Part shown: piece by piece, positions 8,607 through 17,883 of the stretch | Layout of the letters: every line of letters begins with the position of its first letter | Position numbering within the stretch: the first letter of the stretch is position 1 | From: CAVXAE01 sp044225565 | GTDB lineage: Bacteria > Pseudomonadota > Gammaproteobacteria > Steroidobacterales > Steroidobacteraceae | Reading direction: 5' to 3' | NCBI GenBank assembly: GCA_044225565.1 | Contig: JBGAIL010000016.1 | Location: 1 to 42,082, forward strand | DNA length: 42,082 nt | Translations under genes and position numbers: made by a program | The notes under the pieces: generated by a model | What the model was told of the DNA's origin: nothing | Database searches by the model: none | The model's input: only the letters and a program-made list of their open reading frames with translations

Positions 8607-10307
8607 CTACGCTCGCGGCGCCTTCGGGCCGCGCAGATCCTCTTCCCAGAATTCCTGCGGCCTTCGCGCCTCGCCGGCATTGCGTGCATGCTCGGCGTTG
8701 CGCAGTTCCACCCGACGAATCTTCCCGGAGATCGTCTTCGGCAGCGCCGCGAACTCGATGCGGCGGATGCGCTTGTAGGGAGAGACGCGCTCGTTGCAAT
8801 GCTGCAGTATGGAGCGTGCGGTCCCCGCGTCCGGCGCGTGCCCGTCCACGAGCACCACGAAAGCCTTTGGCACTGCGAGCCGCAGTGGATCGGGGCTCGG
8901 AACCACCGCTGCTTCCGCGACGGCCTCGTGCTCGATGAGCACACTCTCGAGCTCGAAGGGGCTGATGCGGTAGTCGGAGGATTTGAACACGTCGTCGGTG
9001 CGGCCGACGTACGTGATGTAGCCGTCGGCGTCTCGCGAAGCCACGTCTCCCGTGTGATAGAAGCCGTCGTGCATCACGGCGCGCGTGCGCTCCTCGTCAT
9101 CCAGATAACCCTTCATCAATCCCACCGGGATGTCGCGCATGTCGACGCAGATCTCGCCTTCGTCGCCGGCGTTCCCCTGCGCATCCAGCAGGGCGATGGT
9201 GTAGCCCGGCAGCGGCCTGCCCATCGAGCCTGCCTTCAGGGCCTGGCCCGGAGGATTGCCGACCTGCGCGGTGGTCTCCGTCTGTCCGAATCCGTCGCGG
9301 ATGGTGAGTCCCCACGCCTCGCGCACCTGGTCGATGACTTCGGGATTGAGCGGCTCGCCCGCGCTCACCACCTCGCGCAGGCTCACTGCCCATTGCCGCA
9401 GGTCCTGCAGGATGAGCATGCGCCAAACGGTGGGCGGCGCGCAGAACGTGGTGACCTTGCAGCGCACGAGCTGGTCCAGCAGCGCGCGGGCATCGAAGCG
9501 GTCGTATTGATAAGAGAGCACCTGAGCCTGGGCATTCCACGGCGCGAACAGGCAGGACCACGCGTGCTTCGCCCAGCCGGGCGAGCTCAGGTTCAGATGC
9601 ACGTCGCCGGGCTGCAGCCCGATCCAGTACATCGTGGAGAGGTGCCCGATGGGATAGCTCGCGTGCGTGTGCGCCACGAGCTTCGGGCGCGCGGTGGTGC
9701 CGGAGGTGAAATAGAGCAGCAGCAGGTCATCCGCGCGTGTAGGTGCGGCATCCTGGAATTCGCTGCTCGCCGAGCTCGAATCCGCGAACGGGATCCAGCC
9801 GGGTGTCGGCTCGCCGACGGCGATACGCACCGGCGAGCCTTCGAGGCCCGCGAACCGCTCCGCCAGGTGAGAGTGAGTCACGATGGCCTTCACGCGGCCG
9901 CGCGCGAGCCGATCTTTCAGGTCTTCGCGCTCGAGCAGCGTGGTGGCGGGAATGATGACGACGCCAGCCTTGATCGCACCGAGCATCGTTTCCCACAGCG
10001 GCACGACGTTGCCCAGCATCACGAGCACGCGATCGCCCGCCCCGACGCCTTGCGCTTTCAGGAAGTTCGCCACCTGGGAGGCGCGCCGGGAAAGATCCGC
10101 GTATGAGAGCCGCTGGTCCGAGCCAGCATCGTCCACGACGCGCAGCGCCGTCTGCGCATTGTCCCGCGCCACGACGTCGAAATAGTCCCGTGCCCAGTTG
10201 AAATGCTCGAAGCGTGGCCAATGGAAGTCGTGCCTGGCCTTCGCGAGATCGCCCCGCAGGCTCAACAGCTGATCGCGCGCTGCCAGGAATGCGTTGTTGT
10301 CCTGCAC
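8607..10307 (-). CDS. AMP-forming acyl-CoA synthetase (medium-chain/acetyl-CoA synthetase-like)
   Basis: A 566-residue adenylate-forming ligase that activates a carboxylic acid to acyl-AMP and then acyl-CoA. Motifs in order: FTSGTTARPK (residues 200-209), DGFGQTET, YHTGDVA, GRTDDVFKSSDYRISPFELE, and the catalytic-lysine motif PKTISGKIRR near the C-terminus. The P-loop reads TARPK rather than the common TGxPK. It lies between the response-regulator gene (120 bases upstream) and the FIST gene (21 bases downstream), all on the same strand. The divergent cluster makes aldehydes and acids from amines, so the likely job is to activate the resulting acid. Chain length or an aromatic preference cannot be read from the sequence. 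Confidence 0.9.
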   Translation of the reverse strand: MQDNNAFLAARDQLLSLRGDLAKARHDFHWPRFEHFNWARDYFDVVARDNAQTALRVVDDAGSDQRLSYADLSRRASQVANFLKAQGVGAGDRVLVMLGNVVPLWETMLGAIKAGVVIIPATTLLEREDLKDRLARGRVKAIVTHSHLAERFAGLEGSPVRIAVGEPTPGWIPFADSSSASSEFQDAAPTRADDLLLLYFTSGTTARPKLVAHTHASYPIGHLSTMYWIGLQPGDVHLNLSSPGWAKHAWSCLFAPWNAQAQVLSYQYDRFDARALLDQLVRCKVTTFCAPPTVWRMLILQDLRQWAVSLREVVSAGEPLNPEVIDQVREAWGLTIRDGFGQTETTAQVGNPPGQALKAGSMGRPLPGYTIALLDAQGNAGDEGEICVDMRDIPVGLMKGYLDDEERTRAVMHDGFYHTGDVASRDADGYITYVGRTDDVFKSSDYRISPFELESVLIEHEAVAEAAVVPSPDPLRLAVPKAFVVLVDGHAPDAGTARSILQHCNERVSPYKRIRRIEFAALPKTISGKIRRVELRNAEHARNAGEARRPQEFWEEDLRGPKAPRA

Positions 10308-10428
10308 GTCACCGCTCCCGCCCGGTCGAGGAGCGCAGTCTTAGCACATTCCAGCAGGGCGGCGCGCGGTCCGGAAGTGGCCCCAGCGACAGGACGATTG
10401 CCCGTCCGCGAGATGTCTGGTAGCCGTG

Positions 10429-11103
10429 TTATCTGGCGAGCAGGCGTCGTGCCTCGATGGCCGCCTGCACTCGGTTCGAGACACCCAGCTTCTTCAGGAT
10501 GGCCGAAACGTGCGCCTTCACGGTGATCTCGCTGATGTCGAGGTCCCGTGCGATGCGCTTGTTCGAGAGACCCTCGGCCAGCAGCTTGAGCACCCGCTGT
10601 TGCCGGGAAGTGAGCTCTTCGTGCGCTGCGCCCGGCTCGGCCGGCGTAGGCGCGGCCTGTGCCTTCCGCAGCGCCGCCACCGCGCCGGCGGGGAGATAGG
10701 TGCCTCCGCCCATGATGATGCGGATGGCATCGATCAGCACCTGCCTGGAGGCCGATTTCGGTACGTAGGCGGTCGCTCCCGCCATCACGGCTTCCCCCAT
10801 GGCGGCCGGCTCGTCGAGCGCCGAGACCACGATGATGGGCGTGAGCCCTGCGGCCTGCCGCGCCCGCTTCAGGCACGAATAGCCCACCGCGCCGGGCAGG
10901 TTGAGGTCCAGCACGATCAGATCGAAGGCGGAGTCCGAGATCACCTGCTCGAGCACCTCGTCCTGGCTGCAGGCTTCGGAGATTTCCGCGGCCGGACAGG
11001 CCTGTGGTACCACTGCGCGCAGCGCATCCCGGTACAGCGGGTGATCGTCCGCGATCAGCACGCGCTTCACTTCGGCGATCAGCGTTTCGGCGGCACGCGA
11101 CAT
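10429..11103 (-). CDS. LuxR/NarL-family response regulator (ErbR/AgmR/PedR1-like)
   Basis: A 224-residue response regulator. The receiver has the acidic pair IADDH (Asp19-Asp20), phospho-acceptor Asp66 in LIVLDLNLPG, Ser in IIVVSALDE and Lys in AYVPKSAS. The C-terminal LuxR-type HTH includes LTSRQQRVLKLLAEGLSNKR and ISEITVKAHVSAILKKLGVS. The start at 11103 fits the receiver domain; the frame stays open far upstream only as a shadow of the aldehyde dehydrogenase gene. Regulators of this type control PQQ-dependent alcohol oxidation in pseudomonads. Here the gene sits divergent to an amine-dehydrogenase operon, with a palindrome in between, so it is the prime candidate activator of that operon. 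Phosphorylation by the nearby hybrid kinase is inferred. Confidence 0.92.
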   Translation of the reverse strand: MSRAAETLIAEVKRVLIADDHPLYRDALRAVVPQACPAAEISEACSQDEVLEQVISDSAFDLIVLDLNLPGAVGYSCLKRARQAAGLTPIIVVSALDEPAAMGEAVMAGATAYVPKSASRQVLIDAIRIIMGGGTYLPAGAVAALRKAQAAPTPAEPGAAHEELTSRQQRVLKLLAEGLSNKRIARDLDISEITVKAHVSAILKKLGVSNRVQAAIEARRLLAR

Positions 11104-11134
11104 CGGTCTCGCTCGGCGGGCGGAGGAGCGCTTT

Positions 11135-11148
11135 GATACTAAAGTATC
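11135..11148. promoter_or_regulatory. Inverted repeat GATACT-AA-AGTATC between divergent regulator and amine operon
   Basis: A perfect 6-base inverted repeat, GATACT (11135-11140) and AGTATC (11143-11148), in a relatively AT-rich patch of the 138-base region between the response-regulator start (11103) and the aldehyde dehydrogenase start (11242). A second pair, GGAGCG (11125-11130) and CGCTCC (11148-11153), flanks it with a different centre. The position suits control of both divergent promoters. Binding by the LuxR-type regulator is inference. Confidence 0.45.
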
Positions 11149-11241
11149 GCTCCGGCCCCCGCCAACGGGCTCATAGGCAAGGCCGCCTGGCCTGCCGATA
11201 CTCGGCCGGCCACACCCGAACTTGCACGGCAGGGGATACCG

Positions 11242-12792
11242 ATGCGAAGCCAGGAACACATGAAGCGGGGGAGCGGCGCTGCGGCGCTCGCGAACGATCT
11301 TTCCGGGCTGCGCGCCGCGAACACGGCCTTCCTGCGCAGGCGGCACAAGCTCCTCATCGGCGGTGAATGGATCGATGCCGCAGGCGGCGGCACGTTCGAC
11401 GTGCGCGATCCCTCGAGCGACGCAGTCATCTCCACCGTCGCGGCGGGCGAGGCCGCGGACATCGATCGCGCAGTGAGTGCGGCGCGCAAGGCGTTCGAGG
11501 ATTCCGAGTGGTCGCGGATGAAGCCTACGGACCGCGAGCGAGTGCTGCATCGGCTGGCGGATCTCATCGAAGCGCATGCGGACGAGCTCGCGGAGCTCGA
11601 AGCCGTGGACAACGGCAAGTCCGTCGTCATGGCCCGCCACGTGGACGTGAAGCATGCGCTCGAAGTGTGGCGCTACATGGCCGGATGGCCCACCAAGCTC
11701 GAAGGCCAGACCCTGCCGATCTCGGGGACGCTGATCCCGGGGCAGGAGTACTCGGCATTCTCGTTGCGCGAGCCGGTCGGCGTGGTCGGTGCGATCATCG
11801 CGTGGAACTTCCCGTTGCTGCTCGCAACCTGGAAGTGCGCGCCCGCGCTCGCTGCAGGGTGCACCGTCGTCCTGAAGCCTGCGGAGGAAACCCCTCTCAC
11901 CGCGTTGCGCCTCGGCGAGCTCGCGCAGGAAGCCGGGTTTCCCAAGGGCGTGCTGAACATCGTCACCGGCATGGGGCCGACGGCGGGCGCGGCGCTCGCG
12001 AAGCACCCGGGCGTCGACAAGGTGACGTTCACGGGCTCCACCGAAGTGGGCCGCCTCATCGTGCAGGCTTCGGCCGGCAACATGAAGAAGGTCACCGTGG
12101 AGCTCGGCGGCAAGTCGCCGGCCATCGTGATGGACGATGCGGATCTCGACGTCGCCATTCCCGGCACCGCGGGCGGCATCTTCTTCAACCAGGGCCAGGT
12201 GTGCTGCGCCGGCTCGCGCCTGTACGTCGCGAAGAAGCACTTCGACAAGGTGCTCGAAGGCGTCGCCTCCTATGCGGGCAGCCTCAGGCTCGGCCCGGGC
12301 CTCGATCCCGAAGCGCAGCTGGGCCCGCTCGTTTCCTCCATCCAGCGCGAGCGCGTGGTGAAGTATCTCGGTGAAGGCCTGGCCGGTGGCGCCCGCGCCG
12401 TGCAGGGCGGCAAGGCCGTCGACTCGGCCGGATACTACGTTGAGCCCACGGTGTTCGCGGACGTCACCGACGACATGTCCATCGTGCGCGAGGAGATCTT
12501 CGGGCCCGTGGTCGTCGTGAAGCCTTTCGAGGATCTCGACGAGGTCGCGCGCCAGGCGAACGACTCGATCTACGGGCTCGCCGCGAGCCTCTGGACGCGC
12601 GACGTGCGCCGGGTCTTCAAGATTGCGCCGCGCTTGCGCGCCGGCACCGTGTGGGTGAACTGCGCCAACGTGCTCGATGCCACCATGCCCTTCGGCGGCT
12701 ACAAGCAGTCGGGCTGGGGCCGCGAGCTCGGCAAGGAAGCGGTGTACTCGTATCTCGAAAGCAAGTCGCTCTGCATCAACTACGCCAGCTGA
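11242..12792 (+). CDS. NAD(P)-dependent aldehyde dehydrogenase (phenylacetaldehyde dehydrogenase-like)
   Basis: A 516-residue class 1/2-type aldehyde dehydrogenase. It shows AWNFPLLLATWKCAPALA, the cofactor loop FTGSTEVG, the general-base Glu in VTVELGGKSP, the catalytic Cys in FNQGQVCCAGSR, and EEIFGPV. The start at 11242 follows AGGGGAT; an ATG at 11260 is possible. It is the first gene of the plus-strand amine operon. It most probably oxidises the aldehyde released by the amine dehydrogenase to the acid, which the divergent AMP-forming ligase could convert to a CoA ester. Overall sequence resembles FeaB/PeaE-type phenylacetaldehyde dehydrogenases, but substrate is not proven by motifs. The TonB receptor gene follows after 40 bases. 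Confidence 0.93.
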   Translation: MRSQEHMKRGSGAAALANDLSGLRAANTAFLRRRHKLLIGGEWIDAAGGGTFDVRDPSSDAVISTVAAGEAADIDRAVSAARKAFEDSEWSRMKPTDRERVLHRLADLIEAHADELAELEAVDNGKSVVMARHVDVKHALEVWRYMAGWPTKLEGQTLPISGTLIPGQEYSAFSLREPVGVVGAIIAWNFPLLLATWKCAPALAAGCTVVLKPAEETPLTALRLGELAQEAGFPKGVLNIVTGMGPTAGAALAKHPGVDKVTFTGSTEVGRLIVQASAGNMKKVTVELGGKSPAIVMDDADLDVAIPGTAGGIFFNQGQVCCAGSRLYVAKKHFDKVLEGVASYAGSLRLGPGLDPEAQLGPLVSSIQRERVVKYLGEGLAGGARAVQGGKAVDSAGYYVEPTVFADVTDDMSIVREEIFGPVVVVKPFEDLDEVARQANDSIYGLAASLWTRDVRRVFKIAPRLRAGTVWVNCANVLDATMPFGGYKQSGWGRELGKEAVYSYLESKSLCINYAS

Positions 12793-12832
12793 CCGTCCAG
12801 ACGTCGTTTTCCGCTGCCCAGGGGGAGCCTGC

Positions 12833-15136
12833 ATGAAGTCGAATACTCGCGTCGCGCGATCCGTCGCCATGAGTGTCTGTCTCTCGATCGGCGGGCTCTG
12901 CAGCCTTCATGCCACGGCGGCACAGGCCCAGGAGGCCGCCGCACCCGCCGAGGAATCGGGCGGCGTGCAGGAAGTGGTCGTCACCGCGCAGAAGCGCGCG
13001 GAGAGCCTGCAGAAGGTGCCGGTGTCCGTCACCGCACTCACGGGTGATCAACTCGGCGCGATCAAGCTGGATGATTCCTCCGCCCTGGTGACGCAGATTC
13101 CCAACCTGCAGGTGAACGGCATCGTCGGCGAGGCCTCGCCGGTGTTCTCGCTGCGCGGCATTTCGATGTTCGACTACAGCCTGAACCAGTCGAGCCCGGT
13201 GGCCGGTTATATCGACGAAGTCTACAAGGGCAATTTCGCAATCTTCGGCGTCGAGCTCTACGACCTGGAGCGCGTCGAGGTGCTGAGGGGTCCACAAGGC
13301 ACGCTGTACGGCAAGAACACGACCGGCGGTGCCATCAACTTCATCACGCGCAAGCCTACCTTCGACACCAAAGGTTTCGTGACGGCCGGATTCGGCAACT
13401 ACAGCCGGCGGGAAGCGCAAGGCGCCTTCGGTGGTGCGCTGGTGGACGACAAGCTTGCCGCACGGGTCGCGTTCACCTACACGAAGGCGGACGGCTGGTT
13501 CAGGGGCGTGAACGGCTCGCCCGACATGGACGCTGTCGACCAGTACGGCGTGCGCCTCAGCCTGCTCTACAAGGCGAACGACTCTCTGGACGTGCTGCTG
13601 AAACTGTCCACGAGCGAGCAGAAGCCCTACGACTACGGCATCTATGCGCGGCCGGGCGATCTGGGTGTCGGACTCGGAGTCTATTCGGCTTTCGGTCTCG
13701 AGGACTATTTCCGGGAAGGCCTGAAGAAGGACCAGATCGAGACCAACTTCAATCCCAAGCGCAAGCAGAATACGGACGCCGTCTCGTTGACCATCAACTG
13801 GGCCGCGAACGACGATCTGGCGCTCACGTCCATCACGTCGTGGGACAAGGGCAAGTTGTACAACCCGGAAGATACGGACGGCAGTCCGCTTTCGGTGGTG
13901 GAGATCCCGTACTTCGGCCGCACCCGCCAGTGGACCCAGGATCTGCGCCTGACCTCCACCGGCGAGAGCCGATTCAGCTATATCGTCGGTGCCTACTACA
14001 GCGAGGAGAAGATCTTCAACTCGACCGAGTTGCGTCTGTTCAACGACATCGACTTCAACGGTGACGGCGCGCTCGATTTCAACGACTGCCTCGACGTCGG
14101 TCTGGATCTCGGCGGCCTCGGCTGTCGCTTCGGCAATCAGTTCGACCAGGACCGCAAGAGCTGGGCGGTCTACACGGACACCAGCTATCAGCTCGCGGGG
14201 CCGCTCAAGCTGCGCGTGGGTCTGCGATACACCACCGACAAGGGCGATCAGACGAATTTCCTATCGCAACTGCGCGGCAGCGATGGCGTGCCGCTGGCGA
14301 ATCTGATCCCCGGCGATCCCGTCGATCTGGACGCTACTGCGAGTCGCTCGCTGGAGAACAAGCGGGTAACGGGCCGTATCGGCTTCGACTACACCTTGCC
14401 CAACGACGCGCTGCTCTATGTGAGCTACAGCCGCGGGTATCGATCGGGCGCGTTCAACGCACAGGCGTTCTTCGGTCCCGGAGAGCTCACGGTCGTGAAG
14501 CCGGAGTCGATCGATTCCTACGAGGTCGGCATGAAGAGCCAGTGGCTCGACGGCCGCGTACAGGCGAACGCCGCGGTGTTCTGGTTCAACTATCGCAACC
14601 AGCAGGTCATCGACGTGAATCCCGATCTTTCGCAGCCCCTGAGGAATCTGGACAAGTCTTCCGTCAAGGGTGGGGAGCTCGAGCTCACGGCGCGGCCGAT
14701 TCCCGCCGTCACGCTCCGGGGAGCGCTGGGCATTCTCGATGCGAAGATGAAAGATGCCGTGCTGCGCGGCGAGGACATCAGCGGCAGGAAGCTGCCCAAC
14801 TCTCCCTCGACGACCGCGACCCTCTCCGCGCAGTGGGAAGCGGCTCACTGGGGCACGAGCTCCGGCCTTACGCTGTACGCCGATGCGAGTTATGCTGGCT
14901 CGCAATACTTCGAGCCGTTCAACGTGGAGCGCCTGAAGCAGGGCTCATACACGCTCGTCAACGCGCGTATGGCCTTTCATGCAGGCGAAGCTTGGGAAGT
15001 GGCCGCCTGGGGAAAGAATCTCACGGACAAGTTCTTTATCACTTCCGCTGCGGATCTGCTCTCGGGGTTCGGGTTCGACTACATGCATCGCGGAGCACCG
15101 CGCACATACGGCCTGGAGGCGAGCTACCGCTTCTGA
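12833..15136 (+). CDS. TonB-dependent outer-membrane receptor in the amine dehydrogenase operon
   Basis: A 767-residue receptor. The ATG at 12833 follows GGGGGAG at 12821-12827 and opens a signal peptide ending ATAAQAQ. Next come the start of the plug domain (VQEVVVTAQKRAESLQKVPV), the plug signature RVEVLRGPQGTLYGKNTTGG, and a beta-barrel ending in the aromatic C-terminal strand YGLEASYRF expected for outer-membrane insertion. It shares one base with qhpG (TGATG), so it is firmly part of the operon. It probably imports the amine substrate or a related compound in a TonB/proton-motive-force-driven way. A role in heme or metal supply for the diheme enzyme is an alternative. No TonB box can be assigned with confidence. 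Confidence 0.93.
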   Translation: MKSNTRVARSVAMSVCLSIGGLCSLHATAAQAQEAAAPAEESGGVQEVVVTAQKRAESLQKVPVSVTALTGDQLGAIKLDDSSALVTQIPNLQVNGIVGEASPVFSLRGISMFDYSLNQSSPVAGYIDEVYKGNFAIFGVELYDLERVEVLRGPQGTLYGKNTTGGAINFITRKPTFDTKGFVTAGFGNYSRREAQGAFGGALVDDKLAARVAFTYTKADGWFRGVNGSPDMDAVDQYGVRLSLLYKANDSLDVLLKLSTSEQKPYDYGIYARPGDLGVGLGVYSAFGLEDYFREGLKKDQIETNFNPKRKQNTDAVSLTINWAANDDLALTSITSWDKGKLYNPEDTDGSPLSVVEIPYFGRTRQWTQDLRLTSTGESRFSYIVGAYYSEEKIFNSTELRLFNDIDFNGDGALDFNDCLDVGLDLGGLGCRFGNQFDQDRKSWAVYTDTSYQLAGPLKLRVGLRYTTDKGDQTNFLSQLRGSDGVPLANLIPGDPVDLDATASRSLENKRVTGRIGFDYTLPNDALLYVSYSRGYRSGAFNAQAFFGPGELTVVKPESIDSYEVGMKSQWLDGRVQANAAVFWFNYRNQQVIDVNPDLSQPLRNLDKSSVKGGELELTARPIPAVTLRGALGILDAKMKDAVLRGEDISGRKLPNSPSTTATLSAQWEAAHWGTSSGLTLYADASYAGSQYFEPFNVERLKQGSYTLVNARMAFHAGEAWEVAAWGKNLTDKFFITSAADLLSGFGFDYMHRGAPRTYGLEASYRF

Positions 15137-16245
15137 TGACGATGAAGGCCACCGCACCGCAAGTGGCAGTGATCGGCTCCGGGCCGGCAGGAGTCGCCGC
15201 CGCGTGCACGCTGCGCCGGCTGGGGCATCGGGTGACGCTCTTCGGCGAGTCCCGTAACGCGGCGCTCGAAGGCCTGTCGGACCGCACGCTGATGCGGTTG
15301 AGGGCTGCAGGTCTCTGGAGCGCGGTGGCTTGCGTGCGGGGCCCGGGGGAGCGGGCCGGCATCTGGGGTGGTGCAGAAACCGCGACCACTCGCGAATATC
15401 TCGTGGATCGCGCCGCCTTCGATGCGGCACTGGTGAAGGATGCCGTGGCGGCGGGCGTCGAGCATCGGGCCGAAGCCGTTTCCTCGCTCGAAACTTCCGA
15501 TGAGGGTTGGCGCGTGGTCACGCGCAGTGGGGTTACGGGATGCTCCGCCGTAATCGATGCTCGCGGCCGGCATGCGCGGGGCGCGCCATTGCGCGGTCCT
15601 CGGCTCGTGTCGCTGTCTCAGCGTTTCGGTTCCGTACCATCCGGCGCAATGCGCACTGCCATCCATGCGATTCCGCAGGGCTGGTGCTGGCTCGCCGATG
15701 ACGGCCGGGGCATGCGGTGGGCGCAGGTAGTTACGGCGCCGAGCGTCGTGCAGGCCAGCACGGATGTCGCGGCACGCATCATCACCTCGCTCGAGGCCAT
15801 TCCCGAAGGAAAGTCGTTCCTCGACGGCGCCGTCCCTGCGGGCTCGCCGCTGGTTCGTGCCGCGGTCGCCAAGATGTCCCTGCCCGCCACTGCGCGCGGC
15901 ATGCTCCGCGTCGGCGATGCCTCCATCGCGATGGATCCTCTGTCCGGCCATGGCATGCACGAAGCGCTCGTCTCCGCTCGTGCCGGTGCAGCCGCGATGC
16001 ATGCATACCTCGATGGCCAGGACTGGGCCGGGGTGGGCGAAGTCATGAACGGGCGTAGCCGCGTTGCATGGGAACGGATGACGCAAAGTGCCGCGGACTT
16101 CTATGGCCGCCAGGCGGCTCATGCGCCCACGCTTTTCTGGACGCAGGCCGCCTCGGTCTACGAATCTCTCGCGACTGCCGCCCGTTTCGGCCGGCAGGGC
16201 GCGCCACGCGAAAAGCTGCCTCTGCCGATGGCCCTGGGAGGGTGA
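15136..16245 (+). CDS. qhpG: FAD-dependent monooxygenase for tryptophylquinone biogenesis (QhpG)
   Basis: A 369-residue flavoprotein. A Rossmann motif, GSGPAG, lies at residues 14-19 in VAVIGSGPAGVAAACTLRRL, and the second FAD motif reads RVGDASIAMDPLSGHG. Known QhpG proteins dihydroxylate the tryptophan of the gamma subunit that becomes the cysteine tryptophylquinone (CTQ) cofactor. They act in the cytoplasm on the already cross-linked QhpC. The assignment rests on the flavin-monooxygenase fold together with its place immediately before qhpA. The start overlaps the receptor stop by one base; a second ATG at 15142 is possible. It stops two to five bases before the GTG start of qhpA. Confidence 0.85.
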   Translation: MTMKATAPQVAVIGSGPAGVAAACTLRRLGHRVTLFGESRNAALEGLSDRTLMRLRAAGLWSAVACVRGPGERAGIWGGAETATTREYLVDRAAFDAALVKDAVAAGVEHRAEAVSSLETSDEGWRVVTRSGVTGCSAVIDARGRHARGAPLRGPRLVSLSQRFGSVPSGAMRTAIHAIPQGWCWLADDGRGMRWAQVVTAPSVVQASTDVAARIITSLEAIPEGKSFLDGAVPAGSPLVRAAVAKMSLPATARGMLRVGDASIAMDPLSGHGMHEALVSARAGAAAMHAYLDGQDWAGVGEVMNGRSRVAWERMTQSAADFYGRQAAHAPTLFWTQAASVYESLATAARFGRQGAPREKLPLPMALGG

Positions 16246-16249
16246 AGTG

Positions 16250-17872
16250 GTGACTGCGAAGACTTTTGCGAAAGCGGATCTCCCGCCATTCCGGCTCACA
16301 TCGATGCTGGCGCTCGCGCTGGCTTCCGCGCTCGTGCTGATCGCCCCGCGCGTGCATGCCGAGGAGCCCGTCGATGGTCGCGCGCTGGTGCGAAGCAACT
16401 GTTCGGGCTGCCATCACGAGAGCGCGCCCGGATACTTCGAGCGCATCAGCAGCATGCGCAAGACGCCCGAAGGCTGGGTGATGACCATCTTCCGCATGCA
16501 CCAGGTGCACGGGCTCACCATCGACGATGCGACGCGCGACGGCATCGTGCGTTACCTGTCGGGCACCAACGGAATCGCTCCTTCGGAGTCGGCCCAGGGC
16601 CGCTATGCGCTGGAGCGGCGGCCCAACGTTCCGGACATGCAGCTGCCTGACGATCTGCAGGTAATGTGTGCCCGCTGCCATAGCGCAGCGCGCGTCTCGC
16701 TGCAGCGCCGCGATGCGGACGAATGGCTGAAGCTGGTGCACATGCACGTCGGCCAATGGCCGACGCTCGAGTACCAGGCGTCGAGCCGTGATCGCCTCTG
16801 GTGGCAGACCGCGACCACGGAAGTGCCGAAGAAGCTCCAGCAGCTGTATCCGCTCGAGACCGCGGCCTGGAAGGATTGGAAGGCGCGGACGCCCGCCTCG
16901 CTAGAAGGGAGCTGGATCGTCCACGGACATGCGCCTGGACGTGGCGACTACCACGGTACGGCCGCCATCACGAAGGAGGGCGCAGATGAGTATGCCGCGA
17001 CGTATTCGCTGACGTACGAGGATGGAAAGCAGATCCAGGGCTCGTCGAAATCCATCGTCTATACCGGCTACGAGTGGCGCGGCAGCGCGGATCTCGCGAC
17101 GGATGCGGTGCGTGAAGTCTTCGCCGTGTCCGAGGATGGCTCGCGCATCACGGGGCGCTGGTTCGCACAGGATCATTCGGAAGTGGGCGGGGATTGGAAT
17201 GCCACGCGTGCGAACGGTCCCGCAGCCTTGTTCTCCGCGACGCCCAGCGCCGTGCAGGCGGGCAAGACCCGGCAGGTCACGCTCGTCGGGCGCGGGCTCG
17301 ACGGGCCGGTGAGCTTCGGCCCGGGCACGACGACGAAGGTGATCTCGCGCGACGGCTTCGTGGTGACCGTGAGCGTCACGGCGAGCGCGGGGGCTGCGGC
17401 CGGCGCCCGTGCGATCAAAGTGGGGCGTGTGAGCCAGGAGGGCCTGTTCGCGGTGTACTCGAAGATCGACCGCGTCCAGGTCGAGCCGGGCTACGCGATC
17501 GGCCGCGTCGGCGGCGGCAGGATCGACGGGGTGACCGCGCAGTTCGAAGCGGTGGCCTACATCGACGGGCCCGCGGATGCGGCGGGAAAGAAACCCGGGG
17601 TGCGGCTCGGCGTGATGCCGGCCGCCTGGAGCCTGCTGCCCTACAACGCGCAGGCCGAGAAGGACCGGGACGTGCAGTTCGCGGGCACCATCGACCAGAA
17701 TGGGCTCTTCACGCCCGCGGGCGGTGGCCCGAACAAGGAGCGCAAGTACTCCGCCAACAACGTCGGCAACCTGTTCGTGGTGGCGAAGGTGAAGGATGGT
17801 GATCGAGAGGTCGAGGGCCGCTCGCACCTCATCGTCACCGTGCAACGCTGGAACACGCCGCCCATCTACTGA
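16250..17872 (+). CDS. qhpA: Quinohemoprotein amine dehydrogenase alpha subunit, diheme (QhpA)
   Basis: About 540 residues, the large periplasmic subunit that carries electrons from the CTQ cofactor through two c-type hemes to an external acceptor such as a cytochrome c or azurin. Two heme-binding motifs are present: CSGCH at residues 51-55 and CARCH at 140-144. The rest corresponds to the beta-domains of this family. A signal peptide ends near PRVHA-EEP. The start is GTG at 16250, preceded by GGGAGG at 16236-16242. GTG 16247 and ATG 16304 are alternatives; the latter would leave a shorter, still functional signal peptide. No azurin or cytochrome acceptor gene lies in this window. Confidence 0.93.
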   Translation: MTAKTFAKADLPPFRLTSMLALALASALVLIAPRVHAEEPVDGRALVRSNCSGCHHESAPGYFERISSMRKTPEGWVMTIFRMHQVHGLTIDDATRDGIVRYLSGTNGIAPSESAQGRYALERRPNVPDMQLPDDLQVMCARCHSAARVSLQRRDADEWLKLVHMHVGQWPTLEYQASSRDRLWWQTATTEVPKKLQQLYPLETAAWKDWKARTPASLEGSWIVHGHAPGRGDYHGTAAITKEGADEYAATYSLTYEDGKQIQGSSKSIVYTGYEWRGSADLATDAVREVFAVSEDGSRITGRWFAQDHSEVGGDWNATRANGPAALFSATPSAVQAGKTRQVTLVGRGLDGPVSFGPGTTTKVISRDGFVVTVSVTASAGAAAGARAIKVGRVSQEGLFAVYSKIDRVQVEPGYAIGRVGGGRIDGVTAQFEAVAYIDGPADAAGKKPGVRLGVMPAAWSLLPYNAQAEKDRDVQFAGTIDQNGLFTPAGGGPNKERKYSANNVGNLFVVAKVKDGDREVEGRSHLIVTVQRWNTPPIY

Positions 17873-17883
17873 AGGAGCCCGGG

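Noticed and set aside
10429..12870. Long minus-strand open frame of 813 codons
   Set aside because: Only the last 224 codons (from 11103) are a real response regulator. The rest is opposite-strand shadow of the aldehyde dehydrogenase gene, with His/Arg-rich, domain-free translation.
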